Origin: a bacterium HR29
GTDB lineage: Bacteria; Chloroflexota; Dehalococcoidia; Tepidiformales; Tepidiformaceae
Assembly (NCBI GenBank): GCA_002898215.1
Contig: BEIF01000001.1
Location: 601,501 to 665,500, forward strand
Direction of reading: 5' to 3'
Length of the DNA stretch: 64,000 bases
How positions within the stretch are numbered: the first letter of the stretch is position 1; every line of letters begins with the position of its first letter. Under the pieces are notes generated by a model that made no database searches, was not told where the DNA came from, and saw only the letters and a program-made list of their open reading frames with translations. Of the stretch, positions 1 through 8,613 are shown one piece after another. The translations under genes and the position numbers were made by a program.

Positions 1-801
1 GGAGGTCGGCCGTTCGGCCGTCAGCAGGTCGCGAATGGTGAGAAGGGGCAGCGTGCTCTCGCCGGTGAAGTTCCTGGGGGTTCCCAGGTCGACGATCAGG
101 CGCCGCACCGGGGGTACGTCCGAACGCAGGTCGAGGGGCTCGGCCGCCGAGCCGAGACAGCCGATGAGGACCTCGGGCGCGGGAAGCTCCCGGAGGCGGG
201 AGAGTGGGTGCCAGGCGAAGCCGCCGGCAGCGAACCAGTGCGACTCGGGGTGCCGCCGGCTCACGACGACCACGGGTTCGAAGCCGAGCTCCTGCGCCCG
301 CTGGGCTACCAGACGCCCCATCTGACCGACGCCGAGGACCGCCGCCGCACCGTCCGGGTTAATTCGAGCGAGGCGTAGGGCGCGGTCGAGCAGGTGCCCG
401 GAGTGCCCTACGAACCGAGCGGCGCTTCGGACGTCGCGGGCAGCCGCGACCGCCAGGTCGCCGAGGGCGCGCAGCCAGGGCGGCGCGTGGTGGAGGGCTG
501 CTCGGACCTGGCCCAGGATCTCCGGCTCTCCCAGGACGACCGAGTGGAGGCCGGCCGCGACTTCGGTCAGGTGGCGGAGAGCGGCGAGCCCCTCGAGCTG
601 GAGCGGCGCGTCGCAGCCACAGGCCGCCGACCGGTGGTACACCTCGGTTCGCTGGCAAGAGCGCACCACGGCGGCATCGGTGCCGTGTCGGGCCGCCGCG
701 GCCTCGATGGCCGCTGCCGACGCGCGGTCGCACGACGTCGTGTCCCAGCAGCAAGCCCGGAGTTCGCGCAGGCTGGATTGCAGCTCGCTGGCGTTGCCCA
801 T
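1..801 (-). CDS. hemA: Glutamyl-tRNA reductase (HemA), 3' end cut by window edge
   Basis: The enzyme reduces glutamyl-tRNA(Glu) to glutamate-1-semialdehyde, the first step of C5 tetrapyrrole synthesis. The visible 267 codons hold the catalytic-Cys motif RSCQRTEVY (Cys49), the block GLHSVVLGEPEILGQV and a Rossmann motif LGVGQMGRLVAQ. The stretch between the Cys motif and the LGEP block is much shorter than in typical GluTR, so this is a compact, divergent form. The ATG at 801 lies 2 bases after the hemQ stop codon, which implies co-transcription and probably translational coupling with hemQ. The C-terminus lies beyond base 1. Recognition as HemA is firm; activity is inferred from the conserved motifs. 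Confidence 0.85.
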   Translation of the reverse strand, partial: MGNASELQSSLRELRACCWDTTSCDRASAAAIEAAAARHGTDAAVVRSCQRTEVYHRSAACGCDAPLQLEGLAALRHLTEVAAGLHSVVLGEPEILGQVRAALHHAPPWLRALGDLAVAAARDVRSAARFVGHSGHLLDRALRLARINPDGAAAVLGVGQMGRLVAQRAQELGFEPVVVVSRRHPESHWFAAGGFAWHPLSRLRELPAPEVLIGCLGSAAEPLDLRSDVPPVRRLIVDLGTPRNFTGESTLPLLTIRDLLTAERPTS

Positions 802-803
802 CG

Positions 804-1589
804 CTATCCAATGTGCTCCATGACCTCGCGGATGGGCACCCTCCGACAGGTGAACATCGGTGTATCGCGGAGCGTGTACTGGCTCGCCTCGGTGAAGCGC
901 AGCCGCTCCACGAGGTCCACGAACTCCTGGGGGTAGTCCGAGTCGAACGCAACGACGAACTCCTGGTCGTCGATGCCGTAGCTGTAGCTCGTGTTCAGCC
1001 TTACCCCTTTGAACGGGCTGGAGGCGTAGATGTGCTCGTCCATCATCCCTTGGCGGGCGTGAGGCGAGAGGTCGTACCAGGCGCGAGTCTTCACGAAGGG
1101 GTAGACGAACAGGTACTTCCCCTGGCCCGGGAGCAGCTCGACCCCTTCGCCCGACCCTTCGATGCGGTTGACGTACTGCGAGCGACGCTGAAGGGAGATG
1201 AAGTTGTACGGCTGGGTGAGATACCCGGCGAGTTTCGTGGCGTTCAGCGCTGCCTGCATCCGCTGGAAGGTGGCCAGGTCGTGGGAGATCCGCCACAGCA
1301 TGAAATCCGCATCCGCGCGCAGGCCGACGAGGGAGTAGGTGCGGATGATGAGGTCCTCCTCGCTCTCGGCCCAACGTTCGATGGTGGATGCGAACTCCTC
1401 CTTCATGCAGGCGCGTTCCTCCGGCGGGAGCCGCCGGAACTCCCGGTCGACTTTGAAGAACGCGTAGTTGAGGTACTGCCGCCGGCTGCGGTCCGGCGGG
1501 GGCAGGGTCACTTGTCCGCTCGGGTCGAGATTCACCATGCGCCCACGTCCGGGCTGCTGAGCGGTGGCGTTCTCGGTCGAATGGCTCAT
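804..1589 (-). CDS. hemQ: HemQ, chlorite-dismutase-family coproheme decarboxylase
   Basis: A 261-residue member of the chlorite dismutase superfamily. HemQ decarboxylates coproheme III to haem b in the coproporphyrin-dependent pathway used by most Gram-positive-type bacteria. The family block YPFVKTRAWYDL (about 162-173) includes Tyr163, which matches the catalytic radical tyrosine. His186 in MMDEHI is the likely haem ligand, and the C-terminal block GIDDQEFVVAFDSDYPQEF is typical of the family. The ATG at 1589 has a strong ribosome site (GAAGGAG, 8 bases upstream). A longer reading frame runs into the upstream gene and is rejected. The gene lies between an aldo/keto reductase and hemA, both on the same strand. 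Confidence 0.93.
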   Translation of the reverse strand: MSHSTENATAQQPGRGRMVNLDPSGQVTLPPPDRSRRQYLNYAFFKVDREFRRLPPEERACMKEEFASTIERWAESEEDLIIRTYSLVGLRADADFMLWRISHDLATFQRMQAALNATKLAGYLTQPYNFISLQRRSQYVNRIEGSGEGVELLPGQGKYLFVYPFVKTRAWYDLSPHARQGMMDEHIYASSPFKGVRLNTSYSYGIDDQEFVVAFDSDYPQEFVDLVERLRFTEASQYTLRDTPMFTCRRVPIREVMEHIG

Positions 1590-1602
1590 GAGGCGAGCTC
1601 CT

Positions 1603-2604
1603 TCAGGGGGTGGCAGTCTCGAGGTCGAAGTTGCGCGCGGCGAGCGCTTGCACCTGCTGGTACTCGTCGTCCGAAAGGAGACGAGCCTGGTCGTAGCAGG
1701 CGAACTCGCGAAGCTGTGCCGAGTCGTAAATATTCGGAAGGACAGATGCGACACACGGTTCGTGGAGCACGAACTGGATCGCTGCCTGGCCCAGCGTGCG
1801 ACCTTCGGTGAGGAAGCGGAGGCGTTCGACCTTCCTCAGCCCGTCCTCGAGCCACGCTTTCCGCCGTTCATCGGTCGTCACGCGCCAGAACCGGTGGTCA
1901 CCCGGTTCGAAGGTCGTGGTCGGCTTGACGGTGCCGTCGAGGAGCCCGGAGGCGTGCGGAACGCGTACGAGCACGCCCACGCCGTGCGCCCTTGCGACGG
2001 GGAAGATCGCCCGGCCCAGCTCCTGCTCGAAGATGTTGTAGATGATCTGTGGAGGGGCGCCGCGACGCTCGATGGCGGCGACCCCTTCGTCGACCTGCCG
2101 CAAGTCGAGCGCGGGACCAAGGGCAACGCCGTAGGCGCGGATGAGTCCTTCCCGCTTCGCCCGTTCGAGCTCCTCCCAGAGGTCATCTCTGGCGATGGCG
2201 TCGAGGCGCGGGTTGTGGAGCTGGTAGTAATCGACGTAATCCGTGCCGAGCCTCCGGAGGGAGCCTTCGAGGGCCTTCCGCATGTACGACGGCGACCAGT
2301 CGTGGGGCCGCTCGCGTTGCCCGTGGCTCTCCGGGTAGTTGTAGATGTCGTAGCCGAATTTGGTGCCGATGACGATCCGGTCGCGCACCTCCCCGAGCGC
2401 GTCGTGGAGGATCGTCTCGGCCTCCCCCGCGGCGTAGGTGTCGGCGGTGTCGAAGAAGGTGATGCCGAGGTCGAAGGCCTCCCTCAGGAGACGGATGCCG
2501 ACCTGGCGATCCTTGATGCCCCACCACGTCGTGCCGACGGTCCACACCCCGAAGCCGACCGCGGAGATGGTGAGGTCCGTGCCGGCGAGCGTCCGGTACT
2601 CCAT
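1603..2604 (-). CDS. Aldo/keto reductase
   Basis: A 333-residue NAD(P)H-dependent aldo/keto reductase with a TIM-barrel fold. The catalytic tetrad is complete: Asp52 and Tyr57 (FDTADTY), Lys82 (GTKFGYD) and His130 (YYQLHN). The ATG is preceded by AGGAGG at good spacing. The stop lies 13 bases before the hemQ start, so the gene probably heads a transcript with hemQ and hemA. The substrate cannot be read from the sequence. A link to haem synthesis rests only on gene order. Confidence 0.9.
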   Translation of the reverse strand: MEYRTLAGTDLTISAVGFGVWTVGTTWWGIKDRQVGIRLLREAFDLGITFFDTADTYAAGEAETILHDALGEVRDRIVIGTKFGYDIYNYPESHGQRERPHDWSPSYMRKALEGSLRRLGTDYVDYYQLHNPRLDAIARDDLWEELERAKREGLIRAYGVALGPALDLRQVDEGVAAIERRGAPPQIIYNIFEQELGRAIFPVARAHGVGVLVRVPHASGLLDGTVKPTTTFEPGDHRFWRVTTDERRKAWLEDGLRKVERLRFLTEGRTLGQAAIQFVLHEPCVASVLPNIYDSAQLREFACYDQARLLSDDEYQQVQALAARNFDLETATP

Positions 2605-2692
2605 CGCTCCCTCCTGCGCGCGTCGGAGAGAAGCCTACCACTTGTCCAGCAACCGGTCATCTTAAGAAGGAACTGCAACTGGTTTGGAAGGT

Positions 2693-3544
2693 TTACAAGC
2701 TTTCGCGGGAGGCCCGATGCCTTCGGACCGCGGCGTCCGCGGCCCAGAGGGCTCCGGCAAGGGCGAGTACCGTCATGACGATGGCCGGGCCGGCGGCAAG
2801 GTTCCCGTAGTACGAGACGTACAGGCCGGCGAGGGTGCTGACGAGGGAGATGGCTGCGGCGATGGCGATGGCCCGACGGACCGAGCGTGCGAAACGAACG
2901 CCGGCTGCTGCGGGGGCTACGAGCATCGCCATGACGAGGACGACGCCGACGAGCCGGAAGGCGATGACCGCGGCGATGGCGACCAGCACCAGGAGGCCGG
3001 ACTGAGCGGCTGCCACTGGCACCCCCACGGCGGCGGCTCCCTCGGGGTCGTAGGCCGCGTACAGCAGTTCGCGGTAGAAGAGCGTCACGGCGACAGCCAG
3101 GAGCAGCGTGAGGGCGGCCATGAGGGCGATCTCGTCTCCGGTGACGCCGAGGATGTTGCCGACGATGAAGGCGTTCAGCTCGAGGGTGTAGTTCCGTACG
3201 CTCGACATCACGAGGATGGCGAAGGCGAAGAGGGCGGCGAAGACGAGGGCGATGGCCGTGTCCTCCCGGATTTGTAGGCGACGGGTGAGGGCGGCCACGC
3301 CGAGGGCCGAGGCGACCGCGGCGGCGACGGCGCCCGCCGAAATGGCCGTCGCTCCGCCGCCGGCGGCGAAGGCGACCGCCGCCCCGGCCAGCGACGAGTG
3401 CGCCACCGCGTCCGTGAGGAAGGAGAGGCCCCGTACCACCACGAACGCCCCCACGAGCGAGCTGGCGAGGGCGACGAGCACGCCTGCGGCGAGCGCTCGC
3501 CGCATGAACTCGAAGGTCCACGGCTCGGTGAGCCAGTCGATCAC
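2693..3544 (-). CDS. Metal ABC transporter permease (ZnuB/MntB/TroC family)
   Basis: A 283-residue polytopic inner-membrane protein with about eight hydrophobic segments, of the ABC-3 family that moves Zn2+, Mn2+ or Fe2+. Family blocks include LVGAFVVVRGLSFLTDAVAHSSLAG near the N-terminus and LVGVVLVMAMLVAPAAAG in the middle. The GTG start overlaps the stop of the upstream ATPase gene (GTGA), so the two are translationally coupled. The metal-binding lipoprotein (ZnuA/TroA type) is not beside it and must lie elsewhere if the system works. Metal specificity is unknown. Confidence 0.92.
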   Translation of the reverse strand: MIDWLTEPWTFEFMRRALAAGVLVALASSLVGAFVVVRGLSFLTDAVAHSSLAGAAVAFAAGGGATAISAGAVAAAVASALGVAALTRRLQIREDTAIALVFAALFAFAILVMSSVRNYTLELNAFIVGNILGVTGDEIALMAALTLLLAVAVTLFYRELLYAAYDPEGAAAVGVPVAAAQSGLLVLVAIAAVIAFRLVGVVLVMAMLVAPAAAGVRFARSVRRAIAIAAAISLVSTLAGLYVSYYGNLAAGPAIVMTVLALAGALWAADAAVRRHRASRESL

Positions 3545-4374
3545 CGACCTTCGCCCCCATGGTGGCGCACGTGGTGACGGCCGCCGCCGTGGACGTGGAG
3601 CAGCTCGCGACCGAACGCCGCATCGAGCGCCTCGCCCAGCATCACGTCCTCCGGCCGCCCGGCGGCCACGACGCGGCGGTTGAGCAGGACGGCAACGTCG
3701 AAGCTCTCGCGCACACCGGCGAGGTCGTGCGTGGCCACGACGACGGTCCGCCCTTCATCGGCGAACTCACGGAGGAGGTCGAGCAGTGCCGCTTCCGAGG
3801 GCGCGTCGAGGCCTGCAGTCGGCTCGTCCAGGAGGAGAACCTTCGGGTCGCGAACGAGCGCTCTCGCGATGAGCACGCGACGCTGCTGACCTCCACTGAG
3901 CGTGTGCACCAGCCGATCCTCCAAACCTTCGAGGCCGACTCGCTCGAGGGCAGCGCGGACGCGAGGCCGGCTTCGCCGCGGCCAGAGGTGGCCGCGGCGA
4001 TAGAGGCCCATGGCGACGACATCGGCGACCGTGATGGGGAAGCGCGGCGCTCCGCCGTGAACCTGGGGGACGTACCCGATGAACGGGCGCGCCTCCTGCG
4101 GACGGCGCCCGAGGACTCGTACCTCACCCGACCACGGTTCCAGGAGCCCGACGAGCAGGCGAAGCAGGGTGCTCTTCCCGGAGCCGTTGGGGCCGAGCAG
4201 CCCGGCGAGGCAGCCCTCGGGGATCCGTAAGGTCACGTGCTCGAGGGCGGGGTGGCCGTCGTATCCGGCCGACACGTCGAATACGTCGATCGCCTCGACC
4301 GAACACGGTGAGGAAGCGCCCGCGGAGGATTCCACGGGCCCATGATACGGAGTCTCACTTACGTTCGCCATCAT
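3541..4374 (-). CDS. Metal ABC transporter ATP-binding protein with histidine-rich tail
   Basis: The 277-residue ATPase partner of the permease that follows it. It shows Walker A (GPNGSGKST), signature LSGGQQ, Walker B (LLLDEPTAGLD) and the switch histidine (VVVATHDL). About 35 residues precede the ABC core. The last 17 residues are rich in His and Gly, with about six histidines, which could bind the transported metal; this is an inference. The first codon has no close ribosome site and a second ATG follows at once, so the exact start may be one codon later. Zn, Mn or Fe are possible substrates. Confidence 0.92.
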   Translation of the reverse strand: MMANVSETPYHGPVESSAGASSPCSVEAIDVFDVSAGYDGHPALEHVTLRIPEGCLAGLLGPNGSGKSTLLRLLVGLLEPWSGEVRVLGRRPQEARPFIGYVPQVHGGAPRFPITVADVVAMGLYRRGHLWPRRSRPRVRAALERVGLEGLEDRLVHTLSGGQQRRVLIARALVRDPKVLLLDEPTAGLDAPSEAALLDLLREFADEGRTVVVATHDLAGVRESFDVAVLLNRRVVAAGRPEDVMLGEALDAAFGRELLHVHGGGRHHVRHHGGEGR

Positions 4375-4688
4375 GGGAGACGTAAGCCAAGGTTGTCACG
4401 GAGTTTCTTCTCCGCCGCTCGACCGGGGTCGCACGGAGGCGGAGAGCCGCAAGGCGGCGCAGGGTGAAGACGCCCGCGAAGGTTGCCCCTAGACCGCTCG
4501 CCGGGCGGTGCCGCTGCCGGAAGCGCGACCAGCAGAGAACGGTTCGTACGAAGGAAACGATTTCTTGACAGCGTCGGAACCGAGCGTATACTGCCGCCAT
4601 CCGGGGCGCAGGGGCATTCGTACCTTCTATAGCCCGTCAAGCCCGGGGGCATGAGCAGACAGCAACTGGAAGGGGGAGCACGACAGAG
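4375..4688. other. Divergent intergenic region
   Basis: A 314-base gap between the metal transporter (leftward) and the first oligopeptide importer (rightward). It holds the strong plus-strand promoter listed separately and a leader of about 90 bases. I see no clear promoter for the leftward metal-transporter genes and no convincing small gene. Confidence 0.6.
4565..4592 (+). promoter_or_regulatory. Sigma70-type promoter of the first oligopeptide ABC operon
   Basis: The -35 box TTGACA (4565-4570), a 16-base spacer and the -10 box TATACT (4587-4592) form a near-consensus promoter. Transcription should begin near 4599, leaving a leader of about 90 bases before the binding-protein gene. The spacer and -10 contain GAACCGAGCGTATA (4577-4590), which matches 11 of 14 positions of the operator TAACCGAGCGGTTA found in the TetR-linked module. 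It has the same offset from the -35 box, so a degenerate operator is possible. Confidence 0.8.
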
Positions 4689-6509
4689 ATGCGGTCCGAG
4701 GACAACTACTGGCTCCGAAAGCTCGGCGGCAGCCGACTCTCGCGCCGCCGCTTCGTCGGCGGTGCGACCATAGCGACGGCCGGGGCGGCGTCCCTGGCGC
4801 TCGTCGGCTGTGGCGACGATGAGGGGGCGCCGTCCCCCACGACGCCCGCTGGTGGGCAAACGCCTACTGGCTCGCCGACAGCGGCCGCGTCGCCGACCCA
4901 GGTCCAGAAGCAGAAAGGCGGCATCGCCCGCTTCTCCAGCGCGAACAACACCTGGGACACCTTCGACGCCGACCGAAGCCGGTTTACGCCGTTCGCGACA
5001 CTGCTCGGGTTCACCAACCTCGGCATCGTCCACTACCGGAGCTTCGAACGAGCGGAGATCGAGGGGGCCCTGGCCGAGAGCTGGGAGCAGCCTGACCCGA
5101 CCCAGATCACCTTCAAGCTCCGGCCGAACGTCTACTGGCATAACAAGCCGCCGGTGAACGGCCGACAGGTCACCGTGGAGGACCTGAAGTTCTTCATCGA
5201 GCGGAACAAGGCGGGGAAGCTGCAGGACGGGACGGAGGATCCGAACTTCTACCGCAAGACGGAGTTCTCGATCGTCGACAAGGTCGAGGTCGTCGACTCG
5301 CAGACCCTCCGGGTCACGTTCACGAAACCGAACCCGTTCTTCCTGGCCACGCTTGCCGGTTCCTACGCGAAAGTGCAGGCCCCGGAGGCGGTCCGGGAAT
5401 TCGAATCGCGGTACAACGTCTATAGCGCCGACCTCATCATCGGAACCGGCGCCTACATCCTCACCGAGTTCAACCCGGAAGGCAGCTTGAAGCTCGTCAA
5501 GAACGACAAGTTCTACGACGAGATCTACATCGACGGAGTTCAGTACTTCCCGCTCTTCACCGACATCGCCGCCCAGCAGGCCTCCTTCGAGCAGAAGCAG
5601 ATCGACGCCTTCTCGCCGCGGACGGTCGCGGTCCTCAACGAGCTCCTGCAGAAGTACAAGGACCAGATCTACGTCACCCGCTCGTTCTCGGCGAACCCGA
5701 TGGGCGGTACCTACTACGGTGGCGCCCTGCCGTGGAGCGACAAGCGGCTCATCGGTGCCATCTTCAAGGTCATCGACCGACGGCAGATGGTGGAGATCCT
5801 CTTCCAGGGGTCCGGAGCCATGTGCGCGAACATCCCGCCGTCGCAGTCGGCCTTCGGCATCACCGAGCGGGAGCTGGTGACCTTCGAAGGGTACCGGGAG
5901 GACCGCGCCAAGGAGATCGCCGAAGCGAAGCAGATGTGGGAAGCGGCGAACGGAGCCTCCCTCGGCGAGGTGGTCGTCGACATCCCCGACATTTGGGAGG
6001 GCGCCTATCCCGGCATCGGCGCGACCATCACCGGCTGGCTCCAGTCGGCGCTCGGCAACACGTTCCGCCCCGCGATCCAGCCCTACTCGACGATCACGAG
6101 CAAGATCGTCAAGCAGGAGTACGGGAACGGGAAGGCGAACATCTGGTTCGGATGGCTCTCCGATGTGCAGAAGCTGGAGCCTACGCCTGACCTCTTCCTC
6201 CTCTACAATTCGACGCAGCCGCAGTTCCAACAGTGGGCGGTTAAGATCGACGAAGTCGATCGACTCACGGCGCAGGCAGTGGTGGAGCTGGACGTGGAGA
6301 AGCGGAAAGAGCTCTGCAAGGAGATCGAGCGACACCTCCTGCGGAACTGGGGAGCGGGAATTCCGTACAACGTCATCCAAGTGCTCAACACGCTCCGCTG
6401 GAACTACTACAAGATCGTCGAACAGCCTTCGTTCGTGAGCTCGCACAACTTCTACCGCGACAGCTGGTTCGACCAGTCCGACCCGACCTGGGCGGGGCGC
6501 CGCGCCTAG
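4689..6509 (+). CDS. Oligopeptide-type ABC substrate-binding lipoprotein (SBP family 5), Tat-exported
   Basis: A 606-residue family-5 extracellular solute-binding protein. The N-terminus has a twin-arginine motif (SRRRF, residues 18-22), a hydrophobic stretch and a lipobox ending LALVGC, with Cys41 as the lipid anchor. A Thr/Pro/Gly-rich linker follows, then the mature binding domain, including ALAESWEQPDPTQITFKLRPN, a typical family block. The protein should sit outside the membrane and deliver ligand to the two permeases downstream. Family members bind peptides, nickel chelates, sugars or other solutes; the ligand here is unknown. The ATG has a GGGGGAG ribosome site about 10 bases upstream. 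Confidence 0.93.
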   Translation: MRSEDNYWLRKLGGSRLSRRRFVGGATIATAGAASLALVGCGDDEGAPSPTTPAGGQTPTGSPTAAASPTQVQKQKGGIARFSSANNTWDTFDADRSRFTPFATLLGFTNLGIVHYRSFERAEIEGALAESWEQPDPTQITFKLRPNVYWHNKPPVNGRQVTVEDLKFFIERNKAGKLQDGTEDPNFYRKTEFSIVDKVEVVDSQTLRVTFTKPNPFFLATLAGSYAKVQAPEAVREFESRYNVYSADLIIGTGAYILTEFNPEGSLKLVKNDKFYDEIYIDGVQYFPLFTDIAAQQASFEQKQIDAFSPRTVAVLNELLQKYKDQIYVTRSFSANPMGGTYYGGALPWSDKRLIGAIFKVIDRRQMVEILFQGSGAMCANIPPSQSAFGITERELVTFEGYREDRAKEIAEAKQMWEAANGASLGEVVVDIPDIWEGAYPGIGATITGWLQSALGNTFRPAIQPYSTITSKIVKQEYGNGKANIWFGWLSDVQKLEPTPDLFLLYNSTQPQFQQWAVKIDEVDRLTAQAVVELDVEKRKELCKEIERHLLRNWGAGIPYNVIQVLNTLRWNYYKIVEQPSFVSSHNFYRDSWFDQSDPTWAGRRA

Positions 6510-6522
6510 GACCCTGCGACGG

Positions 6523-6549
6523 GGGGCGGCGGAGCATCTCCGCCGCCCC
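6523..6549 (+). other. Perfect 12-bp hairpin between binding-protein and permease genes
   Basis: Arms GGGGCGGCGGAG (6523-6534) and CTCCGCCGCCCC (6538-6549) pair perfectly around a 3-base loop. No T-run follows. The hairpin starts 13 bases after the binding-protein stop codon. Such intercistronic stems often slow 3' decay of the binding-protein message or cause partial termination, giving more binding protein than permease. That role is inferred. Confidence 0.75.
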
Positions 6550-6593
6550 GCGTCGAAACGCCGTGATCGTCAGCCGGAGGTCTGTGGGGGCAG

Positions 6594-7565
6594 ATGCGCA
6601 ACTACATCATTCGCCGGGTGCTCATCAACATCCCGGTCATCTGGCTCGTGGCAACGATGGTCTTCTTCGCCGCCAACGTCCTGCCGGGCGACTTCGTCGC
6701 TCAGCGGATCGCCATCCAGAACCCTGTGTCCAACGATCCCACCCAGTGGGAGGCACAGCTCGACGCCGTCCGCCGCGACCTCGGACTCGATAAGCCGGTG
6801 CTACAGCGGTACTTCATCTACCTGGGAGACCTGCTCCGCGGCGACCTCGGGGAGTCGTACGAGACGCGGCGGCCCGCCATGGACGGCTTCATCGACGGTC
6901 TCCCCTACACGCTCCAGCTCTCGGTGATGACCCTCATCGTCGCCGTGGTCACCAGCATCCCCATCGGTGTCGTTTCCGCCATCCGACAGGACACGTGGGT
7001 CGACTACATCTTGCGCGTGGTGGCCATCACGGCCCTCGCCGCGCCGAACTTCTGGGTCGCGACGATGATGCTCATCTACGTGGTCCGGCTCGATCTCTGG
7101 ACGGTCCCCCTCACCTCATCGCCGCTGTTGTGGGAATCGCCGATGGAGAGCTTGAAGCTCTTCATCATCCCCGCGATCGCCGGCGGGCTGGCCACCGGGG
7201 CGAGCGTCATGCGCCTCCTGCGGTCGACCATGCTCGAGGTGCTGCGCCAGGACTACATCCGCACCGCCTGGGCGAAGGGTCTTCGGGAACGGTACGTCGT
7301 GATGCGACATGCGTTGAAGAACGCCCTCATCCCGGTGGTGACGGTGTTGGGGCTCTCCGTGGCCACGCTCATCAGCGGGAACGTGGTCTTCGAATACATC
7401 TTCAACATCCCCGGAGTCGGGAACCGCGTGCTCCGCGCCATCAATGCCCGCGACGTGCCTGTCCTCCAGTCGTTCGTCCTGCTCCTCGCCACCTCGGTGG
7501 TGTTCGTCAACCTAGCCGTTGACCTGCTCTACGGGGTGCTCGACCCCCGCATCCGCTACGCCTAG
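6594..7565 (+). CDS. Oligopeptide-type ABC permease (DppB/OppB family)
   Basis: A 323-residue membrane protein with six predicted membrane segments. It has the usual family start (MRNYIIRRVLINIPVIWLVA) and the cytoplasmic coupling loop near residues 205-240 (LRQDYIRTAWAKGL), which contacts the ATPase. It follows the binding-protein gene after an 84-base gap that holds a strong hairpin. It forms the translocation pore with the next gene product. The substrate is unknown. No ATPase gene follows in this operon. Confidence 0.93.
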   Translation: MRNYIIRRVLINIPVIWLVATMVFFAANVLPGDFVAQRIAIQNPVSNDPTQWEAQLDAVRRDLGLDKPVLQRYFIYLGDLLRGDLGESYETRRPAMDGFIDGLPYTLQLSVMTLIVAVVTSIPIGVVSAIRQDTWVDYILRVVAITALAAPNFWVATMMLIYVVRLDLWTVPLTSSPLLWESPMESLKLFIIPAIAGGLATGASVMRLLRSTMLEVLRQDYIRTAWAKGLRERYVVMRHALKNALIPVVTVLGLSVATLISGNVVFEYIFNIPGVGNRVLRAINARDVPVLQSFVLLLATSVVFVNLAVDLLYGVLDPRIRYA

Positions 7566-7577
7566 GAGCGCTCGCCC

Positions 7578-8612
7578 ATGGCCCAGCAGCCGATCGCCGT
7601 CGAACGCGTCCCCACCGATTTCGTTCGCAGCCTAAGCGACCGTCCATGGTACGTCCGTGCCGCCGTCCACGTCGGACGCTTCTTCCGGGCGAAGCCCCTC
7701 GGCGGTGTCGGAGTCGCTCTCATCGTCCTCTTGGTGGTGGTGGCCGTCTTCCGCGAGCAGCTCTCGCGGTACGACCCGCAACAGGTGTTCCAGGTGCCGA
7801 ATCCCTCCTACGATGCCGAGCTGGCGGAGCAGGCGCTCGACAACCCCTCGCTGAAACTCCTCCACCCGCCCGAGAAGTTCGAGCCGACCACGCTCGCACG
7901 GAACCTGGGGCCGTCGTCGAAGCACTGGCTAGGTACCGACAACAACGGCCGCGACTTGTTCGCCCGGTTGGTGTGGGGTTCCCGCGTTTCCCTCCTGGTG
8001 GGGATCGGTGCATCGGCGCTGGCGGTGTTCATCGGCTCGGTGTTCGGGATCGTGAGCGCCTACTTCGGTGGCTGGGTCGACATGTTCATGCAGCGCCTTA
8101 CCGACTCCCTCCAGGCGTTCCCGCCGCTCATCCTCCTCCTCCTCATGATTCAGGTCATCGACACGCCGAACCTCACCCTCATCACGGTCGCCCTGGGGAT
8201 CGTAGGCGTGGCCCCGGTCATCCGGATCGTGCGCAGCACGGTGCTCGCCGTCAGGGAGGAGGTCTACGTGACGGCGGCAATTACCATCGGCGCTTCCGAC
8301 CTGCGGATCATGTTCCGGCACATCCTGCCCAATATCGTCGCGCCCATCATCGTCGTGTTCACGACGAGCATCGGCCTGTACATCCTCGCCGAGGCGAGCC
8401 TCTCCTTCCTCGGCTACGGCGACCCACGCGAGATTTCGTGGGGGAAGATGGTCAACGAAGGCCGCATCCTCACCTCGGCGGCGCCGAACGTGGCGCTCGT
8501 CAGCGGCTTGGCGATCACCCTCATCGTGCTCGCCTTCAACCTGGCCGGGGACGCCCTGCGCGATGTCCTCGACCCGCGGCTGCGGGGGCGGAGCGGCCGG
8601 TCTGGGTTCTAA
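7578..8612 (+). CDS. Oligopeptide-type ABC permease (DppC/OppC family)
   Basis: A 344-residue second permease of the importer, with an OppC-type N-terminal membrane segment, a periplasmic stretch of about 60 residues and a five-segment permease core. The block KHWLGTDNNGRDLFARLVWGSRVSL and the EAA-type loop ITIGASDLRIMFRHILPN are diagnostic. It starts 12 bases after the previous stop. The operon ends here: the next gene is convergent, with only one base between the two stop codons. ATPase subunits (DppD/DppF type) are missing and must be supplied from elsewhere. Confidence 0.93.
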   Translation: MAQQPIAVERVPTDFVRSLSDRPWYVRAAVHVGRFFRAKPLGGVGVALIVLLVVVAVFREQLSRYDPQQVFQVPNPSYDAELAEQALDNPSLKLLHPPEKFEPTTLARNLGPSSKHWLGTDNNGRDLFARLVWGSRVSLLVGIGASALAVFIGSVFGIVSAYFGGWVDMFMQRLTDSLQAFPPLILLLLMIQVIDTPNLTLITVALGIVGVAPVIRIVRSTVLAVREEVYVTAAITIGASDLRIMFRHILPNIVAPIIVVFTTSIGLYILAEASLSFLGYGDPREISWGKMVNEGRILTSAAPNVALVSGLAITLIVLAFNLAGDALRDVLDPRLRGRSGRSGF

Positions 8613-8613
8613 C

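Noticed and set aside
1590-1754. N-terminal extension of HemQ
   Set aside because: It would run into the aldo/keto reductase gene, and a strong ribosome site fixes the start at 1589.
4371-6446. Long minus-strand open frame (about 690 codons) opposite the first binding-protein gene
   Set aside because: It mirrors the real gene in an antisense frame, as is common in high-GC DNA. It has low-complexity Arg/Val/Asp-rich composition and no recognisable domain.
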